The notes beneath the pieces were generated by a model. The model saw only the letters and a program-made list of their open reading frames with translations, made no database searches and had not been told where the DNA came from. Positions 6,697 through 7,068 of a stretch of DNA of 7,068 nucleotides are shown one piece after another (the first letter of the stretch is position 1; the number at the start of each line of letters is the position of its first letter). Position numbers and translations under genes: made by a program. The stretch comes from Verrucomicrobiota bacterium (lineage in GTDB: Bacteria; Verrucomicrobiota; Verrucomicrobiia; Verrucomicrobiales; Akkermansiaceae): contig VFJU01000138.1 of NCBI GenBank assembly GCA_009885905.1, forward strand, positions 1 to 7,068, read 5' to 3'.

Positions 6697-6762
6697 GCGG
6701 CGATCATGGTGCTGTGTTTTTTGAATGAGCCTATTTAGTAAGGGCGGATTCGAGATCGCCGC
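6697..6762. repeat. Inverted 9-mers in the gene-free stretch
   Basis: GCGGCGATC at 6697-6705 and its exact complement GATCGCCGC at 6754-6762 are 48 bases apart. Each is followed within a few bases on the plus strand by TGTGTTTTT (6713-6721 and 6765-6773). So there is both an inverted and a direct component. The rest of 6553-6783 contains no credible gene on either strand. Confidence 0.45.
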
Positions 6763-6783
6763 GTTGTGTTTTTACTAGCGTGG

Positions 6784-6981
6784 TCACCACGGCGAGTTGT
6801 GGCGATTGCTTAAAACGGGGTCGATGAGGGTTTGATAAATAGTTAGACCGTCATCGGTGTTGCGGGCTTCGGGATCGAGGCGGATCTGGTGGCGGGCCGC
6901 GTGGTAGGTGTTGAGCTGTTGGAGGAGGCGCTCGTTAGACGATCGTTTATTTTGCCCGTGATCGTAAAGAATCCAAGTCAC
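6784..6981 (-). CDS. Short hypothetical protein, translationally coupled to the upstream gene
   Basis: 65 codons starting with GTG at 6981. The start overlaps the stop of the preceding gene as GTGA, with GAAGAA about six bases upstream as a possible ribosome-binding site. Codons in the middle are strongly C-ending (CTC, AAC, ACC, TAC, CGC), as in a real coding region. The sequence is polar, with a helical NERLLQQLNTYHAARHQIRL stretch and a late DDGLTIYQTLIDPVL. I do not recognise a family. Small proteins often sit directly after nucleotidyltransferase-tail genes. It may also be a decayed 3' remnant. Confidence 0.5.
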   Translation of the reverse strand: MTWILYDHGQNKRSSNERLLQQLNTYHAARHQIRLDPEARNTDDGLTIYQTLIDPVLSNRHNSPW

Positions 6982-7068
6982 GGCAGTTCTTCAAGATCTT
7001 GGAGGTCTTTTGGCCGTCCACTGGCAAGCTTATTGATTTTCAAATCCTCTAGGGAAATGAAAGGCACC
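6978..7068 (-). CDS. C-terminus of a probable nucleotidyltransferase-like protein (5' end outside window)
   Basis: The last 29 codons and a TGA (6980-6978) are inside the window, in frame to the right edge. The tail reads VPFISLEDLKINKLASGRP followed by KDLQDLEELP. The pattern 'ISxEDLixNKxASGRPKDLxDlexL' is the characteristic C-terminus of small nucleotidyltransferase-fold proteins (AbiEii/DUF6036-like and MNT-type), often found in toxin-antitoxin-like pairs. The catalytic part is not visible, so the function is inferred from the tail only. The stop overlaps the next GTG. Confidence 0.7.
   Translation of the reverse strand, partial: VPFISLEDLKINKLASGRPKDLQDLEELP

Larger units (their letters stand above)
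6553..6783. other. Gene-free stretch between the short ORF and the TPR gene
   Basis: 231 bases with no credible ORF. It contains the possible TPR promoter nearest the gene, the perfect palindrome at 6621-6658, an AT-rich run (GATTAAATAAATAAAC) beside it, and the inverted 9-mers at 6697-6762. It separates the nucleotidyltransferase pair from the TPR-PKS pair. Confidence 0.7.

Noticed and set aside
6645..6707. 20-residue minus-strand ORF starting at ATG 6707
   Set aside because: It is very short, ends inside the palindrome, and has no ribosome-binding site or homology signal.
6741..6762. GGATTCGAGATCGCC resembling a tRNA T-arm
   Set aside because: The stem is only about four pairs, the T-loop consensus is not met, and no acceptor, D or anticodon arms are found nearby.
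6779..6791. Short dyad CGTGGT-C-ACCACG over the stop of the 65-codon ORF
   Set aside because: Six-base arms around one base occur by chance at appreciable frequency, and no T-run follows to make it a terminator.

Overview
The window is almost entirely minus-strand coding. It reads, in the direction of transcription, from about 7068 down to 1. It holds (i) the last 29 codons of a probable nucleotidyltransferase-like protein, (ii) a short hypothetical ORF whose GTG start overlaps that gene's stop, (iii) a roughly 230-base gene-free stretch containing a perfect 38-bp palindrome, (iv) a 255-residue exported TPR protein of the RMDN (regulator of microtubule dynamics) type, (v) a 167-base leader with nested inverted repeats, and (vi) 1872 codons of a giant type I polyketide synthase (PKS) that runs off the left edge without a stop.

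The PKS is the main content. Reading the minus strand from ATG 5617 gives one uninterrupted frame with KS, AT, DH, C-methyltransferase, a structural (pseudo) ketoreductase half and the start of an enoylreductase, in that order. This is the layout of a 'fully reducing' single-module synthase (KS-AT-DH-MT-psiKR-ER-KR-ACP), as in fungal highly reducing PKSs and some bacterial relatives. All catalytic motifs that can be inspected in KS, AT, DH and MT are present. The AT has malonyl-type motifs and a C-methyltransferase is built in. The expected product is therefore a reduced, possibly methyl-branched chain built from malonyl units, with methyls from S-adenosylmethionine. The rest of ER, the catalytic KR and the ACP should lie to the left of the window.

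The organism is a bacterium of moderate GC (mid-50s percent by eye), with no introns and tightly packed co-oriented genes. Neither the PKS nor the TPR gene has a Shine-Dalgarno sequence. The combination of an RMDN-like TPR protein, a nucleotidyltransferase-tail gene and a stand-alone reducing PKS would fit Verrucomicrobiota or a related PVC lineage, but this is a weak inference.

The TPR protein and the PKS are co-oriented neighbours, separated by a weak terminator-like hairpin and a leader. In that leader one segment could pair with either an upstream or a start-proximal partner. This suggests either separate regulation of the PKS or regulated readthrough. There is no sign of mobile elements, CRISPR arrays, rRNA or tRNA.
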